A stretch of DNA of 64,000 bases from Wolbachia endosymbiont (group A) of Pogonocherus hispidulus (GCF_964028195.1 NZ_OZ034750.1:186001-250000); one strand, 5' to 3'. Numbered from the stretch's first letter, positions 18,690-30,030 are shown. Numbers and translations are program-made. Notes: a model not told the origin generated them from the sequence alone.

Positions 18690-19085
18690 TGTCATCCGAG
18701 TAGCTTGACTACTTGGATCCAGGAAAAAGAATGATGTCATGAAAGTAGCCCCTATGATGTTATTCCAGTCTGGAATCCAGCTTTTGATCGAAAATGTTGT
18801 ATAGTACATAATCAATTTTTCTGGATCCCAGACTGGAATGACACCTCTCTTGGGCTCTTTTAGCCATGTCATCCCAGCGCCTCCTTCTCCTGTCATTCCA
18901 GTGCTCCTTTTTTTGTCATCCGAGTAGCCCCTTTTTTGTCACCCCAGTGCTTGACACTGGGATCTCATTTTACTTTATGATGAGGTCATGAAAGTAACTG
19001 ACACTGGGATCCAGAAGACTTAATTTCAACCAAGTGACTGCATAATAAAGGCTAGATCCCAGTGTCACGCGCTGGAATGACACCC
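18690..19085 (+). repeat. Cluster of GTCAT...ATGAC palindromic elements (family A)
   Basis: Several units share termini of the form TGTCATYCCAG and CTGGAATGACA with internal stems such as CCCAGTG/CACTGGG. Units lie at about 18690-18720, 18768-18843 and 18926-19083, with partial copies between. The same element type is found inside clpB (39481-39550) and, as a remnant, inside the glutamate dehydrogenase gene (40549-40580). The stretch is free of credible genes. Confidence 0.8.
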
Positions 19086-19126
19086 TACTAGCGGAAGTTA
19101 CTCTCAAATGTTTGTTCATGTTGCTA

Positions 19127-19588
19127 TAAATATTAAGAAATTTACCAAACGAAAAAAAAGGCAAAAGAAGCCCCGTGGTTGGCTAATTACTTACATTATA
19201 CTTTCAAGTATGGCGTTTTTTTATTCTAAACGTTTAATAACCGCGATTCAGTTGCTTTTAAGCCGCAACTAATCTAAATTATAAACATTAAGAAATTTAC
19301 TAAACAGAAAAAAAGGCAAAAGAAACCCTAGGGTAGCTAGTTATTCACTATCCATTTTTTAAGTTGGCGTTTTTTTATGTTTTAAACGCTTTATAAGCGC
19401 GTTTCAGCTTATGTAGGTAGAAATTTTATAAAGACATAAGGTGCACATAGTGCAAAAAATTAAACATGATACGCCAGATACGTGAGTTTTTTTGTCATTT
19501 AATCTGTACAGAGAAGATAAATAAATAGCTTCAGTTTCATGATAAGGGGGCTGGCGAAGCTTGTCAAGGAAGTTTTTTTTGTTTCTAT
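19127..19588 (-). repeat. Composite intergenic repeat, copy 1
   Basis: Read on the minus strand, this starts with ATAGAAAC..AAAACTTCCTTGACA (19588), runs through GCCAGCCCCCTTATCATGAAA and a TTGCACTATGTGCACCTTATG segment, and ends with two similar subrepeats. Each subrepeat carries AAAAAACGCCA and later CTTTTGCCTTTTTTTC plus TAAATTTCTTAA. A second copy in opposite orientation is at 34771-35218. The element abuts the stop codon of the gene at 19592. I see no gene inside. Confidence 0.85.
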
Positions 19589-19591
19589 GGG

Positions 19592-20899
19592 TCAGTTGGT
19601 ATGCGCTTTGCCTTTTAACAGATGTGAAAGCACAATTATTACGAACAACATTCCACCAATAACTGATATAGCTCCACCCGCAATAAAACAAGCACGTGCC
19701 AACATTGATGAAATACTTGGCAGATCTGCAATTTTTCTTAAGGCACCATATCCACCAAGCCACACAAGGCCAGTGATATGGAGAAAATGCCCTATACTGT
19801 AGGCATAAATCTGTAACCTTACCATGGAACTTTTTACCTCTTTAAAGTTTAATTTGGGTAACAGCCAATAAATGAAATTCATAAAAGCTATAGTGATTCC
19901 AACTACAGAACCATGATAATGAGCGGGAATGGTGACATTACCTTCAATAGTCAGAACCCCAAGCATATCTCCATAAGTGAACAACAAAAATGAATGTAAT
20001 AAATAGTTGCTTTTATCATTAATAAAAGTCCTGATGTTGCAGCACACTAACATTATCAAAAAGCACGGCAAAACTGCTCCAGCAATTCTCATATGCCAAG
20101 TAAAAAACTGTATTAACTTGGCACTATCAACTGGATAAACAAAATATACAAACGGTGCACCTATAGCCAAAATCGTGTTTATAAACAGCGGTAAAATAGT
20201 AATTTTATTGCTTGAAGCTAAACTAACATCACTGATTATTAAATACACTAAAAACATTCCTTGAGTAAAAGCAAACTGCAATAAATGTCCGCCTCCCCAA
20301 AAGAGATATTCGTAAAATAAATTCTTATCTGAATGATATAGACCTGGAGGCATATTATTATATGCTAAAACAAAGCAAAGAAATGACGAAACAAGTATCA
20401 TAACTAGCCCAATTTGCCCCACAGAGAGAAATGAAACCTCTTTTTTTGATGTGTATGCTAGCATTGCATTTACTAATATACTGGTGGTAAACAAACCAAG
20501 ACCAAATAAGAATAATTTGTTTTGTAACACGGGAATATAGTTACTTTTGATAACTTCAGTGTTTGGAACGAATGCGGATATAAACATGAGCAGCATCGAA
20601 AGGGTTGATAGAACCCATGAAAAGTTAAACCAACTATTGGTATTTTGTAGGTTTATGATAAAGAGCAGAGATATTATAGAGCACATCCACACCAGAATTG
20701 ACAAGTTCACGTGTATCACCAGCGCATTATCAAAGATATATTGTGCAGAAGGAACAAGAGAGGAGATAAAAGGCAATCGTAAAAAAATAACAATTATTGA
20801 CAACAATCCAGAGCAAGCAAGGGCACATACTGCTAAGAATATCCATCTTTTACAAAGTGAAGTATTGTCTTGTATGTTAAGCACAATCTTTTTTCTCAA
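19592..20899 (-). CDS. Heme-copper oxidase subunit I-like membrane protein
   Basis: The 435-residue protein has about 12 hydrophobic segments, as in cytochrome oxidase subunit I and nitric oxide reductase NorB. Histidines sit where heme and copper ligands are expected: IHVNLSILVW in helix II, WGGGHLLQFAF in helix VI, TWHMRIAG in helix VII, PAHYHGSVVG and IGHFLHITG in helix X and after. It is smaller than a canonical subunit I and has no subunit II gene beside it, so I call it only family-like; a quinol or NO reductase-type role is possible. The start is TTG 20899 or GTG 20884; either overlaps the end of nhaC upstream, implying coupling. Confidence 0.75.
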   Translation of the reverse strand: MRKKIVLNIQDNTSLCKRWIFLAVCALACSGLLSIIVIFLRLPFISSLVPSAQYIFDNALVIHVNLSILVWMCSIISLLFIINLQNTNSWFNFSWVLSTLSMLLMFISAFVPNTEVIKSNYIPVLQNKLFLFGLGLFTTSILVNAMLAYTSKKEVSFLSVGQIGLVMILVSSFLCFVLAYNNMPPGLYHSDKNLFYEYLFWGGGHLLQFAFTQGMFLVYLIISDVSLASSNKITILPLFINTILAIGAPFVYFVYPVDSAKLIQFFTWHMRIAGAVLPCFLIMLVCCNIRTFINDKSNYLLHSFLLFTYGDMLGVLTIEGNVTIPAHYHGSVVGITIAFMNFIYWLLPKLNFKEVKSSMVRLQIYAYSIGHFLHITGLVWLGGYGALRKIADLPSISSMLARACFIAGGAISVIGGMLFVIIVLSHLLKGKAHTN

Positions 20900-22172
20900 T
20901 TTTGTTCAATACAATATATAACACTGCAATAATACCTAAAACATAGCAATAGTATACGTGTGGCACAACTGCCAAAGGTGAAACTCCAGCAATAGTGCTA
21001 GCCAAAAGCAATTGAGCGCCATACGGTATTAATCCTTGAAATACACAAGAAAATATGCCTAGCCATGCTGCACTATAGTGAGGCGGTATTTCATATTTCT
21101 TAGCAATATCTCTAGCAATTTCACCGCTAAAAATTATAGCGATGGTATTATTTGCAAGTAAAATATCAAATATGCTGACTATTTTTGCAATAAATAATTG
21201 CGCAGTTTTTTGTCCACCACGTTGTATCATAACCCAAGATGAAAGTTTATCTGCAAACTCCTTAGAATTTTTACCTACTAGTCCTGAAAGTCCACTAACC
21301 ATCAAAGACAGTAGCATAATTTCATGCATACTCATAAACCCTTTGGTGATGTTTTGGCTTAAAAACAATAACCCATAATTGTTGTTATTTATAAATCCAA
21401 TGATTCCAGCAAAAGTTATGCTTAAAACCAATGCCGTAAATACATTGATTCCAAAGTTTGCAAGCAATATAAGTATGATGTAAGGAGCCACAAGCAATAA
21501 AGAATACTCCTTAACTGAAATAGCAACACTATTGCTTGAGCTATAAAATAATATAATTATTGTGAATATAGAAGCAATTAGTGCCACTTTTGCATTCAGT
21601 TTTAATTTTTTCTTTATATCAGCCTTTTGAGACATCACAGATGCAATTGTAGTATCAGAGATAATAGATAAATTGTCGCCAAACATTGCTCCTCCTACAA
21701 CGGTTGCAACTCCTAAGGAAGAAGAAATCCCAGCTTGTGTCAGTTCAACTGCAATAGGAGCAATTGTTGCAATGGTACCCATTGATGTACCAATAGCAGT
21801 GGAGATGAAAGCTGCTACAAAAAATAATCCTATGAGTAAAAATTGTGTTGGTATAAATGAAAGAGCCAAATTAACTGTGGCATCAGCACTACCGATTGCT
21901 TTAGTTACTTCACTGAATGCACCTGCAAGTAAAAAAATGATGCACATAGTGATAATATTACGATCTCTTACCCCATCTAGAAAGGCATACATTTTTTCTT
22001 CAGTATTGCCCTTGTATAAAACCCAACCCAGAGCTATGGCAGGAACAATGGCTACCAGTGGAGATAACTGATAAAAAGCATTTGACACGCCAAGAACAGT
22101 AAAATATATACCACTTCCTACAAAAAGAAATAGGAACAGTAAAATAGGCAAAAAATTTGTAAGATAAAACAT
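20877..22172 (-). CDS. nhaC: Na+/H+ antiporter, NhaC family
   Basis: A 431-residue inner-membrane protein with about 11 hydrophobic segments. Family features include the FISTAIGTSMGTIATIAPIA region, GGAMFGDNLSIISDTTIAS (about 165-183), which is the NhaC signature with its conserved Asp residues, and a C-terminal FQGLIPYGAQLLLAS segment. I chose ATG 22172, with GGAG seven bases upstream, over TTG 22205. The 3' end overlaps the heme-copper-like gene, so the pair is probably cotranscribed. It may export Na+ or exchange small ions in the host cytoplasm; substrate not visible. Confidence 0.88.
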   Translation of the reverse strand: MFYLTNFLPILLFLFLFVGSGIYFTVLGVSNAFYQLSPLVAIVPAIALGWVLYKGNTEEKMYAFLDGVRDRNIITMCIIFLLAGAFSEVTKAIGSADATVNLALSFIPTQFLLIGLFFVAAFISTAIGTSMGTIATIAPIAVELTQAGISSSLGVATVVGGAMFGDNLSIISDTTIASVMSQKADIKKKLKLNAKVALIASIFTIIILFYSSSNSVAISVKEYSLLLVAPYIILILLANFGINVFTALVLSITFAGIIGFINNNNYGLLFLSQNITKGFMSMHEIMLLSLMVSGLSGLVGKNSKEFADKLSSWVMIQRGGQKTAQLFIAKIVSIFDILLANNTIAIIFSGEIARDIAKKYEIPPHYSAAWLGIFSCVFQGLIPYGAQLLLASTIAGVSPLAVVPHVYYCYVLGIIAVLYIVLNKIEKKDCA

Positions 22173-22364
22173 ACCTCTACTCCAGATCTGATAAACGCAA
22201 ATCAACTATGATATGATTTATATTATTATAAACCACAGTTAGCACCTTGACCAATGTTTTTCTAGAAAGCAATCTACCAGAAAAGGTTTTCATGAAAAGG
22301 ATTATTATAATATGATTGTTATCATCCACTTGAATTAAACTGGGAGATAGAATAAGTAAAAAAT

Positions 22365-24141
22365 ATGAATGACATCACAGCAAAGCAAGTCATATCCTTC
22401 ATCCTGAAAATGCTGCGTCCATTTCTGTTTCATATTGGGATAGTATTACTGACAGCATTAGTCTGGGCTATCGATATTTCCTTTAATCCATATTTAATAA
22501 AAGTTATTATAGATCGTATCAGTGCAGATGATCTTTTTCGTAGCATAGCAACTCCTGCTGTATCCTATGTATTAATATTATTTTTACTTGAGTGTATGAA
22601 TAGATTATACAACTATTTTTTTGAAATTAAGATGATTCCTAATCTTCGTAAAAACATTGTTAAAGCAAGTATTGACACATTATTAGATCAAAGATAATAG
22701 CTACTACCAAAATAACTTCTCTGGCAGCCTTGCTAATAAGGTTAACGATTTGACAAATTATATTCCTGATGTTGTGCAAATTGCACTTGATAGATTTGTA
22801 GGCCGTGCGTTAGCACTGGGCATTGGAATCTATTTTTTATGGCAAGTGAATATTTACTTTGCCTTGTTAATATTAACTTGGTCAGCATTATTTGTTTTGT
22901 CTTCTCTCTTGCTTGCAGGGAAGATAACATATCTTGCAGATGCATGGTCAGAGCTAGGTTCAAGCATTACTGGCAAAATGGTAGATGTATTCTCAAACAT
23001 TATGTCTGTAAGGTTGTTTGCAAGCAAATACCAGGAAAAATTGTCTTTGCAAGCCACCCATAGCGAAGCTGTTAAAGCAGAACAAAAACTTCAGTGGTTA
23101 TATATGTGGATTTTCACTTTCTATGGCTTCTTATTTTTGATCATGCAAATACTTAACTTGTATTTCTTAGTTAAAGGAAGAGAACAAGAATTAATTACTA
23201 CTGGAGATTTTGCTTTTGTTATGACCGTTAATATAGCAATAGCTAATTTTCTTTGGATGATAGCCAAAGACTTCTCACAATTTTCTAAATCATGGGGAAA
23301 GATTACTCAAGCTTTGAGAACGATTACTTCAATCCCTGAAATCCAAGATCAGCCAAATGCAGCAGATCTGCTTGTTAAAAAGGGGAAAATTATTTTTGAA
23401 AAAGTCCATTTTCATTACAAAGGTGCAGAACCAATATTTCAAAATAAATCGGTAACAATTAAACCTGGTCAAAAAGTTGGACTTGTTGGCTATTCAGGTG
23501 GTGGTAAATCTACTTTTGTGAACCTGATATTAAGGCTTTACGATGTAACTGATGGTGCAATTCTCATAGATGATCAAGATATTTGTAATGTTACGCAGGA
23601 TTCTTTGCGTGCAAAAATCGCAATGATCCCACAAGATCCATCGCTTTTTCATAGGACTTTGATGGAGAATATTCGCTATGGAAAAACAGATGCTAGCGAT
23701 GATGAAGTAATTGAAGCGGCAAAAAAAGCACATGCTCATGAATTTATTTCAAAATTACCCCAAGGTTATGAGTCTCTTGTTGGAGAAAGAGGCGTAAAAC
23801 TTTCAGGAGGGCAAAGGCAGCGTATTGCAATTGCAAGAGCTATTTTAAAAAATGCTCCTATCTTAATTCTGGATGAAGCAACTTCACAACTTGATTCTGT
23901 GACTGAAAGTAATATTCAAGAATCTTTATGGGAGTTGATGCAAGATAAAACTACAATAGTAATAGCCCACCGCCTATCTACGCTTTTGCATATGGATCGC
24001 ATTTTAGTGTTTGATCAAGGCAAGATTGTAGAAGATGGCACGCATCAGGAACTTCTTGATAAAAATGGAATGTATAAAACTCTGTGGGATGCACAAGTTG
24101 GTGGATTTTTGCCGGACAAAAGAGAAATGGAGATTGTATAA
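22365..24141 (+). pseudogene. ABC exporter (fused membrane and ATPase domains), frameshifted
   Basis: The gene is split by a single frameshift. The first part (22365-22697, 110 residues) holds the start of the membrane domain and stops at TAA 22695. The continuation is in the next frame: codons from about 22690 read DNSYYQNNFSGSLANKVND and run without a stop to 24141. One extra base around the AAA at 22690-22692 explains everything. The second part has the rest of the six-helix membrane domain and a full ATPase domain: Walker A GYSGGGKST, Q-loop IPQDPSLF, signature LSGGQRQR, Walker B ILILDEAT and the H-loop IAHRLST. The substrate is unknown. It may be a true pseudogene, a slippage-rescued gene or a sequencing error, since all domains are otherwise intact. 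Confidence 0.85.
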
Positions 24142-24153
24142 TATCTTCTTAAT

Positions 24154-26607
24154 CTAATGCTTCAATGTTTCCGACATAGGAAAAGTATCATCTTTATTTT
24201 CTATAGAGGAAGGTATACTATTTTGATTATCATCACCATCAATTGGAGTAGTAGGGTGCATTAAAGCAACTTTCATAACTTCATCAATATTCTTAGCAAA
24301 AACTACGTTGATCCCCTCTTTGATGCTTGCAGGAATCTCTTGCATATCTTTCTCATTTTCACTTGGTATAATCACAGTTTTGATTGATCCTCTGAGCGCT
24401 GCAAGCAATTTTTCTCTCAAGCCCCCAATAGCTAAAACTCTACCACGCAATGTCACTTCGCCTGTCATAGCAACGTTTTTGTTAACCGGTATATTTGTCA
24501 TAAGAGAAACAATAGACGTACATACCGCGCCGCCAGCAGAAGGGCCATCTTTTGGTACAGCACCCTCAGGTACATGCAAATGTATATCATTATTTTGGAA
24601 TTTTTCGGGCTTTATACCAAAAAACAAACAATTTGATCGAATATAACTATACGCAGCTTTTATAGATTCTTGCATAACCTCTCCAAGCTTTCCTGTGTAT
24701 TTTATTTCTCCCTTGCCCGGAATTAGGACTGATTCTATCATCAAAATATCACCACCTGTTTCAGTATAGGCAAGCCCAGTTACTACTCCCACTAAACTCT
24801 CATTTTCTGCAATACCAAAGGTATATTTACGTACCCCTAAATAATCTTGTAAATTGTCAACCCCTACGGATATTTTCTTATTTTTATCAGTCAATATTTC
24901 TTTAACTGCCTTTCTCATGAGCTTTGCAAGCTCCCTTTCCATACTCCGCACACCACTTTCACGTGTATATAAACGTATCAACTTGTATAACGCCTCATTA
25001 GTTATGTCCCATTCCTTCTGATACAAACCATGCTCCTTCTTTAACTTCGGAATAAGGTGGTGTGTAGCAATACTGATTTTTTCATCTTCAGTATACCCGG
25101 ACAATTGTATAATTTCCATCCTATCACGCAAAGGATGTGGCAAATTTAAGCTATTTGCCGTAGCTACAAACATTACACTTGAAAGATCAAACTCAACTTC
25201 CAAGTAATGATCCGTAAAGTGTTTATTGTGCTCAGTATCTAAAACCTCAAGTAATGCAGATGCAGGATCGCCACGCGAATCAGAACCCATCTTATCTATT
25301 TCATCAAGCAGAAAAAGCGGGTTGCATGAATTAGCTTTTTTCATATGTTGAATAATTTTACCAGGCATTGAGCCAATATAAGTTTTCCTATGCCCTCGTA
25401 TCTCGGACTCATCACGCACACCACCAAGAGCTATACGAACAAAATCTCTTCCTACTGCTCTTGCCATAGACTTAGCTAAAGAAGTTTTACCAACACCTGG
25501 CGGTCCAACCAAGCAAAGTATGGGACCTTTTATCTCTTTTACTCTTTTTAATACTGCTAAAAATTCTATTATCCTATCTTTTACTTTCTCTATGCCATAA
25601 TGATTTTCATCTAAGATTTTCTTAGCTGCATTTAAGTTAATTTTTGCATCTTTGTACTTTCCCCACGGCAAATCAAGTAACCAATGCAAGTAACTAGATA
25701 TAACTGTAGCTTCAGGAGAAATGGGATTCATTTTCTTGTATCTCTTCAAATCAGTTATAGCTTTCTCTCTTGCTTCCTGAGAAAGCTTTGTTTCATTTAT
25801 CTTTTTTTCAAATTCATTGAGTATATTCCTTTCATCACCATTCTCAAATTCGTCTAATTCTTTCTGTATAGCTTTCAATTGCTCGTTAAGGTAGTAAACT
25901 TTCTGAGTGCTTTCAACTTGCGATTTAATTGTCTTATATAAACGGTTTTGTGCGTTCAAAATACTTATTTCTCTCTCAATAAAAGCAAAAGCTTTTTTTA
26001 AACGCTCTTTTGGGTCATAAGCCTCAAGTATGCTTTGTTTACCCGATACTTTTATATTTAAATGTGAAGCTACCTTGTCTACAAGTTGATCAACTTCTTT
26101 GATTTGATCAATGGGGTTAATGGCAACTTCAGGCTGATTTTTCTTGTTTAGCTTACACCAGCTATCGAACGCGTCTATAACAGATCGCCTTAAAGCTTCT
26201 AAATCAATATTGTCTTCATCTTCTTTATAATGATTGTCTAACTCTACCCTGGCTTGTAATAAAGTATGAGAGCTAATATATTCTACAACTCTTCCCCTTC
26301 TTATCCCCCGGATTATAACTTTTACTGCATTGTCAGGCAATTTTATTAATGGTTGTATAATGTTTGCTAACACACCTACTTCATAAAGATCTTCTGGCTC
26401 CGGATTATCAACAGAGCCATCTTTCTGTGCTACAAGAAAAATCTCATTTTGGTGACTACTACTACTTGTTGCATATTCTAGTGCATTAACAGATTTTTCT
26501 CTGCCTATGAATAAAGGCACCATTATATTTGGAAAAATTACTACATCTCTTAAAGGTAATACTGGCAATGCAGTAAAACTAGAGCTCACAGCACGTTCAA
26601 TGTTCAT
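24154..26607 (-). CDS. lon: ATP-dependent protease Lon
   Basis: Lon degrades damaged and regulatory proteins in the cytoplasm. The 817-residue protein has the N-terminal LON substrate-binding domain (LPVLPLRDVVIFPNIMVPLFIGR), the coiled linker, an AAA+ domain with Walker A GPPGVGKTS (about 369-377) and Walker B LFLLDEIDKM, and the C-terminal protease domain with the Ser-Lys dyad: PKDGPSAGG carrying the Ser and GLREKLLAA the Lys. It follows clpX after 15 bases and completes the tig-clpP-clpX-lon run, a conserved proteostasis cluster. Confidence 0.98.
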   Translation of the reverse strand: MNIERAVSSSFTALPVLPLRDVVIFPNIMVPLFIGREKSVNALEYATSSSSHQNEIFLVAQKDGSVDNPEPEDLYEVGVLANIIQPLIKLPDNAVKVIIRGIRRGRVVEYISSHTLLQARVELDNHYKEDEDNIDLEALRRSVIDAFDSWCKLNKKNQPEVAINPIDQIKEVDQLVDKVASHLNIKVSGKQSILEAYDPKERLKKAFAFIEREISILNAQNRLYKTIKSQVESTQKVYYLNEQLKAIQKELDEFENGDERNILNEFEKKINETKLSQEAREKAITDLKRYKKMNPISPEATVISSYLHWLLDLPWGKYKDAKINLNAAKKILDENHYGIEKVKDRIIEFLAVLKRVKEIKGPILCLVGPPGVGKTSLAKSMARAVGRDFVRIALGGVRDESEIRGHRKTYIGSMPGKIIQHMKKANSCNPLFLLDEIDKMGSDSRGDPASALLEVLDTEHNKHFTDHYLEVEFDLSSVMFVATANSLNLPHPLRDRMEIIQLSGYTEDEKISIATHHLIPKLKKEHGLYQKEWDITNEALYKLIRLYTRESGVRSMERELAKLMRKAVKEILTDKNKKISVGVDNLQDYLGVRKYTFGIAENESLVGVVTGLAYTETGGDILMIESVLIPGKGEIKYTGKLGEVMQESIKAAYSYIRSNCLFFGIKPEKFQNNDIHLHVPEGAVPKDGPSAGGAVCTSIVSLMTNIPVNKNVAMTGEVTLRGRVLAIGGLREKLLAALRGSIKTVIIPSENEKDMQEIPASIKEGINVVFAKNIDEVMKVALMHPTTPIDGDDNQNSIPSSIENKDDTFPMSETLKH

Positions 26608-26622
26608 AATATATGCCTCAAA

Positions 26623-27900
26623 TTAATCATTAACCGTTATAACATTGCCATTATTGTTATGATTAACCGTTGCTTTTCCTAATTCTACCATTTTCTTAGT
26701 GATTACTATAGTGCTACCTTCAAAATCTCCGTTTCCAGCTGTATACATAACGTCAAGCAAAAGTGACTCCAAGATAGCACGTAACATTCTTGCACCTGTT
26801 TTATAGCTTATAGCCTTTTTAGCAATAGCTGATATTGCTTCATCTGAAAACTCAAGGTTTACTTTGCTAAACGCAAGCAATGCTTTGTACTGTTTTATTA
26901 GTGCATTCCTTGGCTCTGTCAACACATGTATTAAATCTTCATGATCCAACTCATCTAAAACAGCAGTTATTGGAACCCGCCCTACAAATTCGGGTATTAA
27001 ACCGAATTTGATTAAATCTTCAGGTTGAACATCATGTAAAGCATTCTTTTTCTTTTGCTCTTTAGACTGACTTATATCTGCTCCAAAGCCAACTGACGTT
27101 CCCTTTTTTCTCGCTTCAATAATTTTATCGAGGCCTTCAAAAGCTCCTCCACAAATAAACAATATGTTACTAGTATTCACTTGTATAAACTCTTGTTGTG
27201 GGTGTTTTCGCCCTCCTTGTGGCGGAACATAAGCAACTGTACCCTCCATAATCTTAAGCAGAGCTTGCTGGACCCCTTCACCTGAAACGTCACGGGTTAT
27301 TGAAGTGCTTTCAGATTTTCTTGTAATCTTGTCTATTTCATCTATAAACACTATACCACGCTGTGCTTTTACAACGTCATAATTTGCAGCTTGTAATAAA
27401 CGCGACAACACGCTTTCTACATCATCACCCACATAACCTGCCTCAGTTAAAGTTGTCGCATCAGCCATAGCAAATGGCACATCTGAAACTTTAGCAAGTG
27501 TTTTGGCTAGCAAAGTCTTACCAGAACCAGTGGGACCAATAAGCATTATATTTGACTTCTCGATTTCAATATCACTTATAGCATGAAATTGTACCATGGA
27601 TTGACAATGGTTATACATAGCTACAGATAAAACGTGTTGCGCGTGTTCTTGACCTACAACATGCTTGCTGAGAAAGTTTTTTATATCCTCAGGTTTCTTT
27701 AGTAATAGCTTCATATCAGATATACGATCTGAATTAAAAGATCTATCTTTCTTTTGACTTATTGCTTTATGGGATAATTCTATGCACTCATTACAAATAA
27801 ACACCTTTAAACCATCCGAAGAGTTAGTAATCAATTTATCTACTTCATCTTGCGCCTTGTTGCAAAAAGAACAGTAGTGTAAATCATTATTGTTATCCAT
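26623..27900 (-). CDS. clpX: ClpXP unfoldase ClpX
   Basis: ClpX unfolds tagged substrates and feeds them to ClpP. The 425-residue protein has the N-terminal zinc-binding domain (YCSFCNK...FICNECIEL, four Cys), Walker [14 protein letters not shown] (about 115-127), Walker [10 protein letters not shown], the pore loop [13 protein letters not shown] and [16 protein letters not shown] sensor 2 (here KTGARMLRA). The ClpP-binding IGF loop appears altered in the stretch [12 protein letters not shown], where VGFGAD is the usual form. Its ATG overlaps the clpP stop by one base (TAATG). Confidence 0.98.
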   Translation of the reverse strand: MDNNNDLHYCSFCNKAQDEVDKLITNSSDGLKVFICNECIELSHKAISQKKDRSFNSDRISDMKLLLKKPEDIKNFLSKHVVGQEHAQHVLSVAMYNHCQSMVQFHAISDIEIEKSNIMLIGPTGSGKTLLAKTLAKVSDVPFAMADATTLTEAGYVGDDVESVLSRLLQAANYDVVKAQRGIVFIDEIDKITRKSESTSITRDVSGEGVQQALLKIMEGTVAYVPPQGGRKHPQQEFIQVNTSNILFICGGAFEGLDKIIEARKKGTSVGFGADISQSKEQKKKNALHDVQPEDLIKFGLIPEFVGRVPITAVLDELDHEDLIHVLTEPRNALIKQYKALLAFSKVNLEFSDEAISAIAKKAISYKTGARMLRAILESLLLDVMYTAGNGDFEGSTIVITKKMVELGKATVNHNNNGNVITVND

Positions 27901-28526
27901 TAACCCACCTTTTGTTTAACTTTAATATTTTCAATTTCAATATCTGTACGCTCAGCTATCACCCTGTCAATTAAGCCAATTTTCCTTGCTTCTTCAGGAT
28001 CCATGAATTTATCTCTTTCCATCATTCCTTCAATTTTCTTCAGTGAATTTCCAGTATGTTTTTCATAAATTTGATTTAGTTTTTTCTTAACCCGCAAAAT
28101 TTCATTAGCATGTATTTCTATATCAGTTGCTTGACCATGATAACCACCAGATGGCTGATGTATCATAATTCTTGAATGAGGTAGAGAGTAGCGCTTACCT
28201 TTTGTACCAGCTGCAAGCAATAAAGAACCCATAGACGCAGCTTGACCTATACATAAAGTTGAAACGTCTGGGTTTATATATTGCATTGTATCGTAGATCG
28301 ACAAACCAGCAGTTACAACACCACCTGGTGAGTTGATGTACATACAAATGTCTTTATCGGGATTTTCCGATTCTAAAAATAAAAGCTGTGCTACTATTAC
28401 ACTGGCCATGTTGTCCTCAATAGGACCTGTTACAAAAATTATTCTTTCTTTCACCAGTCTTGAATATATGTCATAAGCGCGCTCACCGCGACTAGTTTGT
28501 TCAACTACAATTGGTATAAGAGTCAT
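27900..28526 (-). CDS. clpP: ClpP protease subunit
   Basis: ClpP forms the tetradecameric serine protease chamber of ClpXP. The 208-residue protein has the nucleophile Ser98 in GQAASMG, His123 in MIHQPSGG and the Asp in the [13 protein letters not shown] region, so the triad is complete. [15 protein letters not shown] is also typical. The stop overlaps the clpX start (TAATG), and trigger factor lies 11 bases upstream, so it is in the middle of a proteostasis operon. Confidence 0.98.
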   Translation of the reverse strand: MTLIPIVVEQTSRGERAYDIYSRLVKERIIFVTGPIEDNMASVIVAQLLFLESENPDKDICMYINSPGGVVTAGLSIYDTMQYINPDVSTLCIGQAASMGSLLLAAGTKGKRYSLPHSRIMIHQPSGGYHGQATDIEIHANEILRVKKKLNQIYEKHTGNSLKKIEGMMERDKFMDPEEARKIGLIDRVIAERTDIEIENIKVKQKVG

Positions 28527-28537
28527 ACCTTTTCCTA

Positions 28538-29875
28538 CTAAATATTATCAAATAATTCCTTTAATTCTTTCACAGAAACAATCTGCTCTTCTTTACTAAC
28601 TTTTTCTATTATATAATCTGTCACTTTATACTCAAGCGCTTGCCCTCTAACTAATTCTTGAAATTGTTTATTTGATTCAAAATGCTTAAGTACTCTGTCG
28701 AACTGCACATCTTTACTGACATATTGATTTACAATAACGCTCAAAACATCATTTTGAGTTAATGATATTTTATGTTCTGCACTAAATTTCATAAATAACA
28801 TAGCAAGCTTTACACGTTTTTCAGCTTCTTTACGAGAATCATTTTGAGCACCCAATTCTCCTTCCACTCTTTGTTGCTCCTGTTTTACTATGTCTATGGG
28901 TAAATCAAAGCTATAATTAGCATCCAAATAATCAAACAGCTCCTTTTTAATTAAGAGATTTCTCATTTCGGTGCACTGATCACCAATCATTTTTTTTGCA
29001 TGATTTATTAGCAAAGAATAATCTTTAAACCCAATACTCTTAGCTATTTCATCATCATTTTCAAAATCTTTGGCAATTTGAATCTCATTAACTCGCACAG
29101 AAAAATCAGCTTCCTGTCCTGCAAGGGAAATGGCTTGGTAATTTTCGGGAAATTTCAACTTAAAGTTCTTTGTTTCTCCCTTTTTCATACCAGTTAATTG
29201 ATCTTCAAAACCATTAATAAATGTGCCAGACCCTAAATTAACGGCAAAATTTTTGCTACTTCCACCCTGAAAGAGCTTATTCCTAATCCGCCCTTCAAAA
29301 TCAATTATCAATTTATCCCCATCTTTCGCTTGATAAGAAGCATCATCAACAGAGGCGAAATTGGGGAACTTTGTTTTAATAGAATCAATAAATTCTTTTA
29401 TATCTTCCTCTTCAATCTTTGCTTCAATTTTCTTTAAGTTTATTTTGTCAAGATCTATCACTGGTACTTCAGGCATCGACTCAAAAGATAGCTTGTATAC
29501 AAAATTGCCCTCCTCATTTTCTTTGCCCAGATCTGGTAATGATATAACATCAACCTTAGGATAAATGTGAGACTTGACTTCAATTTTTTTCATCAAATCA
29601 CTTGAGCAATAATCAATTGTATTATTTATCACATATTCCAAAGCTTCATTTTTATAATTTGCAACAACAAGGTCATAGGGCATCTTTCCAGCCCTAAATC
29701 CAGGTGATTTTGCATTTTCTGCTATCTCTTGCAACCTGGAATTTACCTTTTGTTTTATATAATCACTACTAACTGTGATTTCATACTCATACTTTAGTTT
29801 ATCTATACTAAGCTCTTTGTAGGTATATACGCTACTTACTTCGACTGTATTTTGAGGTATATTATTAGACATCAT
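28538..29875 (-). CDS. tig: Trigger factor
   Basis: Trigger factor is the ribosome-bound chaperone and prolyl isomerase that meets nascent chains. The 445-residue protein has the ribosome-binding signature [12 protein letters not shown] (about 58-69), an FKBP-like domain with [13 protein letters not shown] and [21 protein letters not shown] strands ([20 protein letters not shown]), and the long helical C-terminal arms with [11 protein letters not shown] at the end. A plausible promoter is at 29917-29944. It heads the tig-clpP-clpX-lon run. Confidence 0.96.
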   Translation of the reverse strand: MMSNNIPQNTVEVSSVYTYKELSIDKLKYEYEITVSSDYIKQKVNSRLQEIAENAKSPGFRAGKMPYDLVVANYKNEALEYVINNTIDYCSSDLMKKIEVKSHIYPKVDVISLPDLGKENEEGNFVYKLSFESMPEVPVIDLDKINLKKIEAKIEEEDIKEFIDSIKTKFPNFASVDDASYQAKDGDKLIIDFEGRIRNKLFQGGSSKNFAVNLGSGTFINGFEDQLTGMKKGETKNFKLKFPENYQAISLAGQEADFSVRVNEIQIAKDFENDDEIAKSIGFKDYSLLINHAKKMIGDQCTEMRNLLIKKELFDYLDANYSFDLPIDIVKQEQQRVEGELGAQNDSRKEAEKRVKLAMLFMKFSAEHKISLTQNDVLSVIVNQYVSKDVQFDRVLKHFESNKQFQELVRGQALEYKVTDYIIEKVSKEEQIVSVKELKELFDNI

Positions 29876-29916
29876 AATTCATTTATTAATATTTTAATTC
29901 ACATCTTAATAGAGCT

Positions 29917-29944
29917 ATTTTACCAGAATTTAAGTTAAACACAA
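29917..29944 (-). promoter_or_regulatory. Probable sigma-70 promoter for tig-clpP-clpX-lon
   Basis: On the minus strand TTGTGT (29944-29939) and TAAAAT (29922-29917) are separated by 16 bases, with TG one base before the -10. The tig start is about 42 bases downstream. I see no clear heat-shock sigma-32 box. Confidence 0.4.
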
Positions 29945-30030
29945 TCCTTAAGAACAGATTTTTATACAAACAAAAGTGTATTTAGTGATTATAAATTTTC
30001 CCTTAAAACCTAAGTTACATGACTTTAAAG

